10,508 bases of DNA. It comes from JBEGQX01 sp041180805. Its GTDB lineage: Bacteria; Planctomycetota; Planctomycetia; Gemmatales; Gemmataceae. The stretch lies in contig JBEGQX010000328.1 in the NCBI GenBank assembly GCA_041180805.1, positions 1 to 10,508 of the forward strand, given 5' to 3'. Position numbers and translations under genes: made by a program. How positions within the stretch are numbered: position 1 is the first letter of the stretch; each line of letters opens with the position of its first letter. A model generated the notes under the pieces. That model was given only the letters and a program-made list of their open reading frames with translations, made no database searches and was not told the DNA's origin. Positions 1 to 6,979 of the stretch are shown piece after piece.

Positions 1-571
1 CTGCCAAAACGGTGTGGTCATGGGTGTGGGGGAACCTCTTTTGAAGGCAGCGCTTCTGGTGATGCAAAAAGCCTGGCCATCTTCGGTACCCGCGATGGAA
101 ATACTTGAAAAGGCCTCCGCCATGATGGGCCTTAAGCTTCCAACCGATGCACAGGCACTTGGCCAGTTGGTTTTCCAGCTTGGCCAGATGATGGTGACTG
201 CGTACACCTCGTTACCCGTTGGCTCGGTTGAGATCACCACTCGGCCAATCACTGGTATTCATGAGATCAGCTCCAAGCCCAAGGTGTTCGGATTTATCGC
301 CCATCAAGCCGCTACCCTTGGTGCGGTCACCAACATTCGCCATCAGATCATTCGGGTGGGGGATTTTGAAAAGGCGATCATCAACTATCTGGATGGAACC
401 CATGACCAGGAATTCATCGTGAAAGCCCTTCTGGAGCTTGTGAAGAACCAGACGATCACCATTCAGGAAAATGGATCGCTTGCGACCCCCGAGCGCGCCG
501 AGGTGGTGCTGCGGGAAAGACTGAGAATTACTCTGGAGCAATTCCTGCGCCGTGGCCTGCTGGAGGCATAA
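1..571 (+). CDS. SAM-dependent methyltransferase, C-terminal regulatory/winged-helix part (5' partial)
   Basis: The reading frame is open from base 2 and ends at TAA 569-571, so only the last 189 residues are present and the gene begins outside the window. The fragment resembles the C-terminus of class I methyltransferases that carry the 'methyltransferase regulatory domain', in which a helical domain is followed by a winged-helix segment. Recognisable pieces are the KAALLVMQKAWP helix near the left edge, the VTNIRHQIIRVGDFEKAI segment followed by LDGTHDQEFIVKALLELV, and a final LRERLRITLEQFLRRGLLEA helix. The catalytic Rossmann fold is not visible, so substrate and activity cannot be read; the family's targets are poorly known anyway. 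The ATG at 14 is internal to this frame and should not be taken as a start. It converges on the HNH gene, with 61 bases between the two stop codons. The family call is from remembered consensus and is moderately sure. Confidence 0.6.
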   Translation, partial: CQNGVVMGVGEPLLKAALLVMQKAWPSSVPAMEILEKASAMMGLKLPTDAQALGQLVFQLGQMMVTAYTSLPVGSVEITTRPITGIHEISSKPKVFGFIAHQAATLGAVTNIRHQIIRVGDFEKAIINYLDGTHDQEFIVKALLELVKNQTITIQENGSLATPERAEVVLRERLRITLEQFLRRGLLEA

Positions 572-614
572 TGCTTCCTGTGACGGGTATTTGCCATTAG
601 TCAAGGGGAGAACG

Positions 615-632
615 CCTGGCCCCAAAGCCAGG
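615..632. terminator. Hairpin between convergent genes, possible bidirectional terminator
   Basis: A perfect 6-bp stem (CCTGGC/GCCAGG) with a CCCAAA loop lies between the stops of the methyltransferase and HNH genes. It directly follows the HNH stop codon (TAA, minus strand 635-633). Neither side has a real U-run, so it is a weak candidate for factor-independent termination. Its position between convergent genes is the main support. Confidence 0.35.
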
Positions 633-1265
633 TTAATCCAACTCGACAGACCAGTAGGCATTATCGAGGAAGGTTCGCCAGGACTGGTACTTGCGGTTGG
701 CAAGCTTGATGCTCAGGGTTGGGCTGCGCTTGGGTTTTTCAGGTTTACGGATGAGGTGCATGTTGGCCTGGCGGGGTGTTCGGCCACCCTTAAGTACATT
801 GCAGCCAACGCAGGCACACACTATATTTTCCCACGAATTCTCGCCACCCTGACTGCGCGGGACGATATGGTCCAAGCTGAGTTCCTGGGTGGGAAACTTC
901 TTGCCACAGTACTGGCACTGGTTGTTGTCGCGGGCAAAAATGTTTCTGCGGTTGAACTTCACGGTCTGTCTGGGAAGGCGATCATAGTCCACCAGACGAA
1001 TCACACGGGGCACCTGAATCTCGCAGGATACCGTGCGAACCCAGTCATCATCTTCCTGCCGAAAGAACTTGGATCGGTATTCACTCACTTCGCGCCAGGT
1101 GGAAAAATCATAGGTCGCATACTGGCCATCTTCCATGCTTACCACTTCTGCCAGTTCCTTGACCAGCAAAACAAACGCCCGGCGCACGGATACAATCTGC
1201 ACAGCCATGAACATCTTGTTCAAGACAAGCACGCTGGAATCAAGAGCGGAAGCAAAAGCACTCAT
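633..1265 (-). CDS. HNH endonuclease
   Basis: A 210-residue protein with a complete HNH nuclease core in its second half. A zinc-ribbon pair C117-x2-C120 is followed by the catalytic LDHIVP motif (D132-H133), GGENSWENIV with N147, and a second pair C152-x2-C155 leading into N156 and K159 (CNVLKGGRTP). These are the usual metal and zinc ligands of the family that cuts DNA with a single divalent metal. The N-terminal 105 residues have no motif I recognise but are typical of stand-alone HNH proteins abundant in planctomycetes, whose biological role is unknown. The start is supported by GGGGAGG four bases upstream of ATG 1265. It is transcribed away from the kinase gene from a shared 153-base region. 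There is no partner methylase, toxin-antitoxin partner or phage gene beside it, so restriction or homing roles are not supported. The family call is sure; the function is not. Confidence 0.9.
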   Translation of the reverse strand: MSAFASALDSSVLVLNKMFMAVQIVSVRRAFVLLVKELAEVVSMEDGQYATYDFSTWREVSEYRSKFFRQEDDDWVRTVSCEIQVPRVIRLVDYDRLPRQTVKFNRRNIFARDNNQCQYCGKKFPTQELSLDHIVPRSQGGENSWENIVCACVGCNVLKGGRTPRQANMHLIRKPEKPKRSPTLSIKLANRKYQSWRTFLDNAYWSVELD

Positions 1266-1298
1266 GAAACCTCCCCGGATTCATGATATAAAAGATAG

Positions 1299-1380
1299 AT
1301 CAAGCATGAGTCAGCAGAATGTTGCCATCCTTTGGCCCATTTTGTCATCATAGCAGTGTTTTATTCGCGGAATCAAGCAT
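1299..1380. repeat. Two 9-base direct repeats in the divergent HNH/kinase promoter region
   Basis: ATCAAGCAT occurs at 1299-1307 and again at 1372-1380, 73 bases apart start to start, which is close to seven helical turns. The second copy overlaps the proposed -35 of the HNH promoter. This could be a pair of operator sites, but two short repeats are weak evidence. Confidence 0.3.
1347..1376 (-). promoter_or_regulatory. Candidate sigma70-type promoter for the HNH gene
   Basis: On the minus strand, TTGATT (1376-1371) is separated by 18 bases from TATGAT (1352-1347). The TATGAT is preceded by TGC, giving an extended -10. The predicted transcript would start near 1340, leaving a leader of about 75 bases before the HNH start codon. 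This is inferred from consensus matching only, and planctomycete promoter rules are poorly defined. Confidence 0.4.
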
Positions 1381-1418
1381 TTGCCCAAAGAAGGCTCTGA
1401 AAAGTTTAAGAGGATTTC

Positions 1419-2672
1419 ATGAACGACCCCTCCGATTCTTCCATGCGAAAGCAGGGAAATTCCCAGCCCAATCTCAAGGAAGAGGAGGACAGGCTTTCCC
1501 ACGGGTTGGTAAGCAGGGGCTTGGTGACAAGGGACGAGGTAAAGACTGTCCCCACAGATGGAAAGCTTGGTGCGGAAAAATATCTGCAAAAGCTGCACAA
1601 GGCCGGCCTCCTGACCCTGGGCCAGATGGACCGCTGCAAGGAAGACATGAATCTGCTGGTGGGGCAGCAGATACCTGGGTATGTGCTATTGGAAAAAATT
1701 GGCGCAGGTGCCATGGGTGTGGTCTACAAGGCATTGCAAACCCGGCTGAACAGGCAGGTGGCGATCAAATTATTGAAAGGCAAAAGAAGCAGGGATCCCC
1801 AATTCTTCGCAGAGCTGGAACGAGAGGCCAGACTGGCCGCCAAGCTTAGCCACAACAACATCATTCAAGCGATCGACATCGGCACCGCGGGCAAGTTCCA
1901 CTACTTTGTCATGGAGCTTGTGGAAGGCAAAACCATTCAGGAAGAAATGAAGGCGGGTAAAAAACGCTACGACGAAAAGGAAGCCCTGGAGATCATCCTG
2001 CAGATCGCCCAGGCATTGGAACACGCGAATAAGCGGGGTCTGGTGCACCGCGATATCAAGCCAGGCAACATTGTGTTAACCAAGGATGGCATCGCCAAGC
2101 TTGCAGACCTGGGCATGGCCCGGGAAAACACCGACATTGATCTCATCAACAAGGAAAAGGGCATGATCATTGGCACCCCCAATTACATTGCCCCTGAGCA
2201 GGTGCGTGGCCAGACCGATATCGATACCCGCGCAGACATTTATTCGCTGGGTGCCACCCTTTACCACATGGTCACCGGGCAGCCCCCTTTCACCGGTGCC
2301 ACCGTCATGGAGGTGGTGAAGGCTCACGAAACCCAGGAGCTTACCCCGCCCGATCATCTGAATGTAAACCTTTCCGCGGGCATCGGCGAAGTGGTGGAAA
2401 TGATGATGGCAAAGGATCGCGATGAACGCTACCACACCGCAGGCGAACTGATCATCGATTTGGAATGCCTGCTAAACGAGGAGCCCCCCCGACTTGCGCG
2501 CCAAAAGGTCAGCCAATCGCTTTCGCAACTTTCCGAGGGGGAAACCGATGAGGAAGCAGAACCCCTGGAAGTGATGCCCAACTGGGTGATGCCCACCCTG
2601 GTTGGAATGGGGGTCGGCCTTTTTCTCAGCCTGTTGTTGAATCTTTTTCTGATGTTGAAAGGCCGGGGCTGA
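1419..2672 (+). CDS. Membrane-anchored Hanks-type Ser/Thr protein kinase
   Basis: A 417-residue protein with an intact kinase domain at about 88-352: glycine loop GAGAMG (95-100), VAIK lysine K117, helix-C E136, catalytic HRDIKPGN (D212, N217), DLG in place of DFG (D230), GTPNYIAPE (252-260) and DIYSLG (273-278). It should phosphorylate Ser/Thr on protein partners. The first 87 residues are helical and contain two similar stretches, VSRGLVTRDEV (31-41) and HKAGLLTLGQM (60-70), like the N-terminal region of many planctomycete kinases. Residues about 389-413 form one hydrophobic helix near the C-terminus, so the kinase domain faces the cytoplasm and only a few residues follow the anchor; there is no external sensor domain. 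The juxtamembrane part (365-385) is acidic. GAGGA lies five bases upstream of ATG 1419. Its stop abuts that of convergent glgB. All catalytic residues are present, so activity is expected; the signal and targets are unknown. Confidence 0.95.
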   Translation: MNDPSDSSMRKQGNSQPNLKEEEDRLSHGLVSRGLVTRDEVKTVPTDGKLGAEKYLQKLHKAGLLTLGQMDRCKEDMNLLVGQQIPGYVLLEKIGAGAMGVVYKALQTRLNRQVAIKLLKGKRSRDPQFFAELEREARLAAKLSHNNIIQAIDIGTAGKFHYFVMELVEGKTIQEEMKAGKKRYDEKEALEIILQIAQALEHANKRGLVHRDIKPGNIVLTKDGIAKLADLGMARENTDIDLINKEKGMIIGTPNYIAPEQVRGQTDIDTRADIYSLGATLYHMVTGQPPFTGATVMEVVKAHETQELTPPDHLNVNLSAGIGEVVEMMMAKDRDERYHTAGELIIDLECLLNEEPPRLARQKVSQSLSQLSEGETDEEAEPLEVMPNWVMPTLVGMGVGLFLSLLLNLFLMLKGRG

Positions 2673-4643
2673 TCACTCCGGCGTGAAGAACACGGCCGCC
2701 AGTGGGGGTATTGTTATCTCGATGGAGTAGGGGCGGTTGTGCCAGCTCATTTCGTCGGCATGCCTCATGCCCATGTTTCCCTGCCCACTTCCACCATAGT
2801 AAGGTGAATCGGTGTTAACCAGTTCGCGCCAATTATCCCCAAACGGCACACCAACCCGATAGCCTGAGCGAACGACAGGCGTGAAATTGAAGACCGCAAG
2901 AACCGGGTTCTCACCATCCGAACCCCAGCGCAGGAATGCAAACACGCTGGCTTCACTGTCCGAGCAATCCACCCAGTCTAGGCTGCCTGCATCGCAATCC
3001 TTCGTGTGCAGGGCGCTGTTGTCGCGATAAACACGATTAAGGTCCGCAATCAACTGGAAGAAACCCTGATGTTCCGGGTAGTTCAGCAAATGCCAATCCA
3101 GGCTGGAATCATGGTTCCATTCACTAAAAGAACCCAGCTCGGCGCCCATGAAAAGCAGTTTCTTGCCCGGTTGCGCATACTGCCAGGCGTATAACAGACG
3201 CAGGTTGGCCCTTTTCTGCCATGCATCTCCAGCCATCTTTCCCGCAAGCGATCCCTTGCCATGCACCACCTCGTCATGCGAAAGGGGCAGCACAAAGTTT
3301 TCCTGCTCGGCATAAAGCATGCGGAAGCTTAGTTCGTTCTGGTGAAACTTGCGATGGATGGGTTCCCGTGAAAGATACCTTAGCGAATCATGCATCCAGC
3401 CCATGTCCCACTTGTAGCCAAAACCCAGGCCCCCCGCGAAGGTAGGACGGGAAACCATCGGCCACGATGTCGATTCCTCGGCAAATGTCTGCACATCGGG
3501 GAAACGGGCATACACAGTCTCGTTGAACTGCCTTAGAAACGAGGTGGCCTCCAGATTTTCATTGCCTCCATGCCGGTTCGGAATCCACTCGCCTTCCTTG
3601 CGGCTGTAGTTCAGGTAAATCATGGATGCCACAGCATCCACCCTCAGCCCATCAATATGGTAATGATCCAGCCAGAAACAGGCGCTGCTTAGAAGGAATG
3701 ATCTCACCTCGTGCCTGCCATAATTGAAGATGCACGATTTCCAATCCGGGTGAAAACCCTGGCGAGGGTCGGCGTGTTCATACAAATGGCTGCCATCAAA
3801 GTACGCAAGTCCATGCTGGTCGTTGGGGAAATGCGATGGCACCCAATCCAGTATGACGCCTATGCCCTGCAGGTGCAGATAATCAATCAGGTACATCAGG
3901 TCTTGCGGGCTGCCATACCTGCTGGTGGGCGCAAAATAATTGCTAACCTGGTAACCCCACGAACCATAAAAGGGGTGCTCGGTGATCGGCAAAAACTCGA
4001 CATGCGTAAAACCAAGACGGTTCACATGGTCGGCAATCAGTGGCGCCATCTCACGGTAGTTCAGCCAGCGGTTGCCTTCCTCGGGCCTTCTTTTCCAAGA
4101 ACCCAGATGAACCTCGTAGATGGAAACAGGCGCGTTCTGCGCGATGCGCCTGCCACGGTTCGCCATCCATTCCTGATCGTTCCAGTGGTGCGAAAGATCG
4201 CAAAGAGAAGATGCTGTACGCGGGGCGATTTCCATGGCAAAGGCGTAAGGATCCGACTTGGATACCTGGTAACCACCATGGTTGGAAACAATGTGGTACT
4301 TGTAAAGCCCGCCATTCCGAAGCCCGGGTATGAAACCAATCCAGATGCCCGAACCGCCGATGGCATGCAACGGATGTCTGCCGGGGGTCCAGTAATTGAA
4401 ATCTCCAACCACGCTCACAGAATTCGCATTCGGTGCCCAAACCGCAAAATGAAAACCCGTTTCTCCATGACGCTTGAACGGGTGGGCACCCAGCTTTTCA
4501 TACAACCGGGAATGATTGCCTTCATTGAAAAGGTGCAAATCCAGAGAACCCAATAAGGAACTCTCGGGATGAACCCAGGTGTTGGTGTCGGACAAGATGA
4601 CTCCGGTGCTGATATTCCAACTTGCATAGACTTGACTATGCAA
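2673..4643 (-). CDS. glgB: 1,4-alpha-glucan branching enzyme (GH13)
   Basis: A 656-residue enzyme that transfers alpha-1,4 glucan segments to 6-hydroxyls, making the branch points of glycogen in the cytoplasm. An N-terminal CBM48 beta-sandwich (about 50-145, with FAVWAPNANSVSVVGDFNYW) precedes the GH13 barrel (about 170-545) and a C-terminal all-beta domain. Region I is DWVPSHF (266-272). The catalytic triad is complete: nucleophile D336 in GLRVDAVASM, acid/base E389 in FAEEST and D457 in LSHDEVVHGK. The TTG at 4643 is chosen as start because an in-frame TGA lies directly before it, GAGGG sits five bases upstream, and no ATG or GTG occurs before the conserved DLHLFNEGNHSRLYEKLG segment near residue 40. 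The next candidate would be TTG at L31, without such support. No other glycogen gene is visible nearby. It runs convergent to the kinase with abutting stops, and divergent from the membrane-protein gene. Confidence 0.97.
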   Translation of the reverse strand: MHSQVYASWNISTGVILSDTNTWVHPESSLLGSLDLHLFNEGNHSRLYEKLGAHPFKRHGETGFHFAVWAPNANSVSVVGDFNYWTPGRHPLHAIGGSGIWIGFIPGLRNGGLYKYHIVSNHGGYQVSKSDPYAFAMEIAPRTASSLCDLSHHWNDQEWMANRGRRIAQNAPVSIYEVHLGSWKRRPEEGNRWLNYREMAPLIADHVNRLGFTHVEFLPITEHPFYGSWGYQVSNYFAPTSRYGSPQDLMYLIDYLHLQGIGVILDWVPSHFPNDQHGLAYFDGSHLYEHADPRQGFHPDWKSCIFNYGRHEVRSFLLSSACFWLDHYHIDGLRVDAVASMIYLNYSRKEGEWIPNRHGGNENLEATSFLRQFNETVYARFPDVQTFAEESTSWPMVSRPTFAGGLGFGYKWDMGWMHDSLRYLSREPIHRKFHQNELSFRMLYAEQENFVLPLSHDEVVHGKGSLAGKMAGDAWQKRANLRLLYAWQYAQPGKKLLFMGAELGSFSEWNHDSSLDWHLLNYPEHQGFFQLIADLNRVYRDNSALHTKDCDAGSLDWVDCSDSEASVFAFLRWGSDGENPVLAVFNFTPVVRSGYRVGVPFGDNWRELVNTDSPYYGGSGQGNMGMRHADEMSWHNRPYSIEITIPPLAAVFFTPE

Positions 4644-4689
4644 TCATGCCCTCATTTTAAGTAAATCTTTCCCCTCTTCCCTGTTTTCT

Positions 4690-4708
4690 TGGAATGTTTC
4701 CCATTCCA
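4690..4708. promoter_or_regulatory. 7-bp inverted repeat in the glgB / membrane-protein divergent region
   Basis: TGGAATG (4690-4696) and CATTCCA (4702-4708) form a perfect dyad with a 5-base centre. It occupies the position where the -35 contacts of the rightward promoter would lie, and it falls in the leader or promoter of leftward glgB. It could be an operator for a dimeric regulator or an RNA hairpin; the sequence cannot decide between these. Confidence 0.4.
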
Positions 4709-4713
4709 TGCCA

Positions 4714-4722
4714 TGCTATAAT
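4714..4722 (+). promoter_or_regulatory. Extended -10 promoter (TGCTATAAT) for the membrane-protein gene
   Basis: TGC immediately followed by the perfect -10 hexamer TATAAT (4717-4722) gives a consensus extended -10, which can work without a good -35; none is seen at the right spacing. Transcription would begin near 4729, about 40 bases before the TTG start at 4769. It would exclude the in-frame ATG at 4694 from the transcript. Confidence 0.5.
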
Positions 4723-4768
4723 CGTAATTATTGGAACCACCGGTATTTTAGATCATCGGAGTACCCAT

Positions 4769-5422
4769 TTGACAGGGATCCAGTTTGTTTTGATCGTTCT
4801 AATCACCATGGTGGTGGTAATACTGATTCGAAGGAATCTTCCAGAATTCACCAGTGTGCAGGAACCTTTGCGATCGCCCGGCGATGGCGAATCACCAAAG
4901 GTGCCCGATGCGGTTCTGTGGCAGCGAAGCCTGGCGCGCAGCAAGGTTGAGGTGCCCTCACTTTTTCTCATGGGTATGGGAGCCATTAACTTGATCATGG
5001 GGGCAGTGCTTTCCGCCCGCACTGTGCAGATGGCCAACAAACCCATCGCCGAATTTGAACAGGAATACCAGGAAGCCCGTGACCTTACCTCGAAGTTTCT
5101 ACCCAACGCAGACCGGCTTCTGGAGGATCAGCAGTGGGATGCCAAAACCGCGCTCCGACAGGCCATCCTGGTGAATCTGGGCTCCAGTGGTATTCTGCTT
5201 CTGGGATCCTGGCTGATGGGCATGGGTGGCTGGCGCATGCGCAGGCTGGAATCTTTCCCGCTTGCCATGGCTGGTTCACTCTTCTGCGCCATACCCTGTC
5301 TTTCCTGCGGCGGATGCTTCGGCCTTGGCCAACTTGTTTCCGTCTGGTCGGTCATCGTGCTGCTTGATCCCATGGTGCGCACCGCATTTCTCAATCACAA
5401 CCCCCTGAAGCCACCAGATTAG
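4769..5422 (+). CDS. Multi-pass membrane protein of unknown function
   Basis: A 217-residue protein when read from TTG 4769. This start has GGAG seven bases upstream (4758-4761) and lies downstream of a consensus extended -10; the in-frame ATG at 4694 lies upstream of that -10 and has no ribosome binding site. Hydrophobic segments lie at about 4-20, 62-83, 132-153, 163-184 and 187-201. A polar loop between the second and third (about 88-130) looks helical and acidic. The C-terminal part, RMRRLESFPLAMAGS then a Cys-rich stretch (C173, C177, C180, C183) and VWSVIVLLDPMVRTAF, resembles a small membrane module I recall at the C-termini of many planctomycete proteins, but no function is known to me. 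Its stop is 40 bases before the earliest start of the ABC transporter gene, so the two may be co-transcribed. I see no enzyme or transporter motif and assign no function. Confidence 0.7.
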   Translation: MTGIQFVLIVLITMVVVILIRRNLPEFTSVQEPLRSPGDGESPKVPDAVLWQRSLARSKVEVPSLFLMGMGAINLIMGAVLSARTVQMANKPIAEFEQEYQEARDLTSKFLPNADRLLEDQQWDAKTALRQAILVNLGSSGILLLGSWLMGMGGWRMRRLESFPLAMAGSLFCAIPCLSCGGCFGLGQLVSVWSVIVLLDPMVRTAFLNHNPLKPPD

Positions 5423-5462
5423 AAAGTGTCCGCTACCCGGTAAAATCATAAATGATGTCAAG

Positions 5463-6977
5463 TTGGCTGTGACTTCTGGTATGATCCTTCCCATGCAAAT
5501 GCTATTGCCATTTATTTTTCTCATGCTGCCATCGCAAGCGGAAAAACCTCTCATCTGGGCCTCGGATGAGGAAGGTGGAGCACCCTACCTTTTCCGTGAC
5601 AGCAAATTGGAGCAAAAGGGATTTGAACTGGATATTATCCAGGCTATTTCCGCTCACATCGGCAGGCCGATTGAATTCAAGCAATATCCATTCGATAACC
5701 TGATACCCGGACTTTTGAAGGGTGATTTTGACTTTGCCATGAACGGTCTTGAAATCACCGAGGAGCGTAAAAAGACCATCCGCTTCTCGAGGCCGTATTA
5801 CATCTATCGCCAGCAACTTGTCACCCGGGCGGATGAGAAAAGGTTCCAGACTTTGCTGGGTTGCAAGAACACCAAAGGGGCCATCATCGGCACCATGGAG
5901 GCTACCCAGGCAGAGCGGTTGTTGGACCAGGAGGGTATTTCCAAGCGCATTTATCCCAGCCCCACCGAGGCCTATGCCGACCTTGCCAGTACCGATCGCA
6001 TCGATGCCGTCTTCATGGATCTTCCCATGGCGCAGCAATACGCCCTGCCGGACAAACGCCTGCGCTTTGCGGGAAAACCCACGGCACGGGGTTTCTACGG
6101 CATTGCCTTTCGACCACAGGATGAGGAGTTGGCTAAAAAGTTTGATTCCGCCATCGAGGAAATCCGTGGCAATGGCAAGTTGCGTTCCATATTGGTGAAG
6201 TGGAACCTTTGGGATGATTGCCAGGAAGAATTATCACCGGGCTTTCTTTACGAGGAAGAAGGTCGAACTGACTTTTCGGGGCCATCGCTGATTGAACAAT
6301 CCCAATCATGGTCTTTTCGCCAATACTTCCCCATGCTTTTGGAAGGAGCCTGGGTGACCATTCAACTAACCGCTTCCAGTTTCGCCCTTGCATTGTTCAT
6401 GGGGCTGCCACTGGCACTGGCCCGACTTTACGGCCCGGCCTGGTTAAAAGCCTCAGCCCTGACCTATGTGGAATTCTTTCGGGGCATTCCGGTACTACTG
6501 CTGCTTTTTTTCCTCTACTTCGGGCTGCCAGCAGTCTCCGATTATTGGGGGCTGGGATTTTCCATCGCTCTTTCACCCTTTATGGCAGCCACGCTGGGTC
6601 TGGGGTTGAACTACGCGGCGTTCGAGGCGGAGAATCTTCGCACCGCCATCCAATCCATCCCCAAGGGCCAATGGGAAGCCGCCGCATCACTGGGTATGTG
6701 CAGAACGCTTGCATTTCGCAGAATCATCATGCCACAGGCCTTGCGGGTAGCTTTACCCACGCTTACCAATGATCTGGTGGCCCTGTTCAAGGATACAAGT
6801 ATTGCCAGCGTGGTGGCACTGGTCGAACTAAACAAGCAGTACCAGATTCTGGCAAAGTCCAGCCTGAAGTTCGTGGAACTGGGCATCATTACCGCAATCC
6901 TGTACCTGGCATTGTCACTCCCATTGGGAAGGCTGGCCCGAAGATTGGAACAAAAACTGGCTCCGGAGCACAAATAG
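5463..6977 (+). CDS. Polar amino acid ABC transporter, fused substrate-binding and permease protein
   Basis: Up to 504 residues joining two parts usually made separately. After a signal peptide (hydrophobic to about 26, likely cut after PSQA) comes a type 3 solute-binding domain (about 28-255). Its typical stretches are KGFELDIIQAI (52-62), FDNLIPGLLKGDFDFAMNGL (77-96) and RFSRPYY (107-113). A linker leads to a HisM/GlnP-type permease domain (about 288-495) with five likely membrane helices and the EAA loop, GQWEAAASLG to IIMP (402-424), which docks the ATPase. It should capture a polar amino acid or similar small solute and pass it inward; the ligand cannot be read from sequence. The start is uncertain: TTG 5463 gives the longest form, ATG 5481 or 5493 give a more compact signal peptide, and none has a clear ribosome binding site. 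It forms an operon with the ATPase gene 2 bases downstream. Fused forms of this kind are known in other phyla, such as lactococcal GlnP. Confidence 0.93.
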   Translation: MAVTSGMILPMQMLLPFIFLMLPSQAEKPLIWASDEEGGAPYLFRDSKLEQKGFELDIIQAISAHIGRPIEFKQYPFDNLIPGLLKGDFDFAMNGLEITEERKKTIRFSRPYYIYRQQLVTRADEKRFQTLLGCKNTKGAIIGTMEATQAERLLDQEGISKRIYPSPTEAYADLASTDRIDAVFMDLPMAQQYALPDKRLRFAGKPTARGFYGIAFRPQDEELAKKFDSAIEEIRGNGKLRSILVKWNLWDDCQEELSPGFLYEEEGRTDFSGPSLIEQSQSWSFRQYFPMLLEGAWVTIQLTASSFALALFMGLPLALARLYGPAWLKASALTYVEFFRGIPVLLLLFFLYFGLPAVSDYWGLGFSIALSPFMAATLGLGLNYAAFEAENLRTAIQSIPKGQWEAAASLGMCRTLAFRRIIMPQALRVALPTLTNDLVALFKDTSIASVVALVELNKQYQILAKSSLKFVELGIITAILYLALSLPLGRLARRLEQKLAPEHK

Positions 6978-6979
6978 CC

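Noticed and set aside
633..1265. HNH protein as part of a restriction, anti-phage or homing system
   Set aside because: No methylase, helicase, toxin partner, intron or phage gene is adjacent; the neighbours are ordinary chromosomal genes.
552..1286. 244-codon plus-strand frame across the HNH region
   Set aside because: The minus-strand HNH protein has an intact zinc ribbon and DH motif; the opposite frame shows no protein-like features.
3711..4556. Long open frame (281 codons) on the plus strand inside glgB
   Set aside because: It is antisense to a gene with full catalytic motifs, encodes no recognisable domain and has no ribosome binding site; it is a by-product of glgB codon use.
5477..5485. 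TGGTATGAT, an extended -10 match near the transporter start
   Set aside because: No -35 lies at a workable spacing, and it would give an almost leaderless message from ATG 5493; readthrough from the upstream gene explains expression as well.
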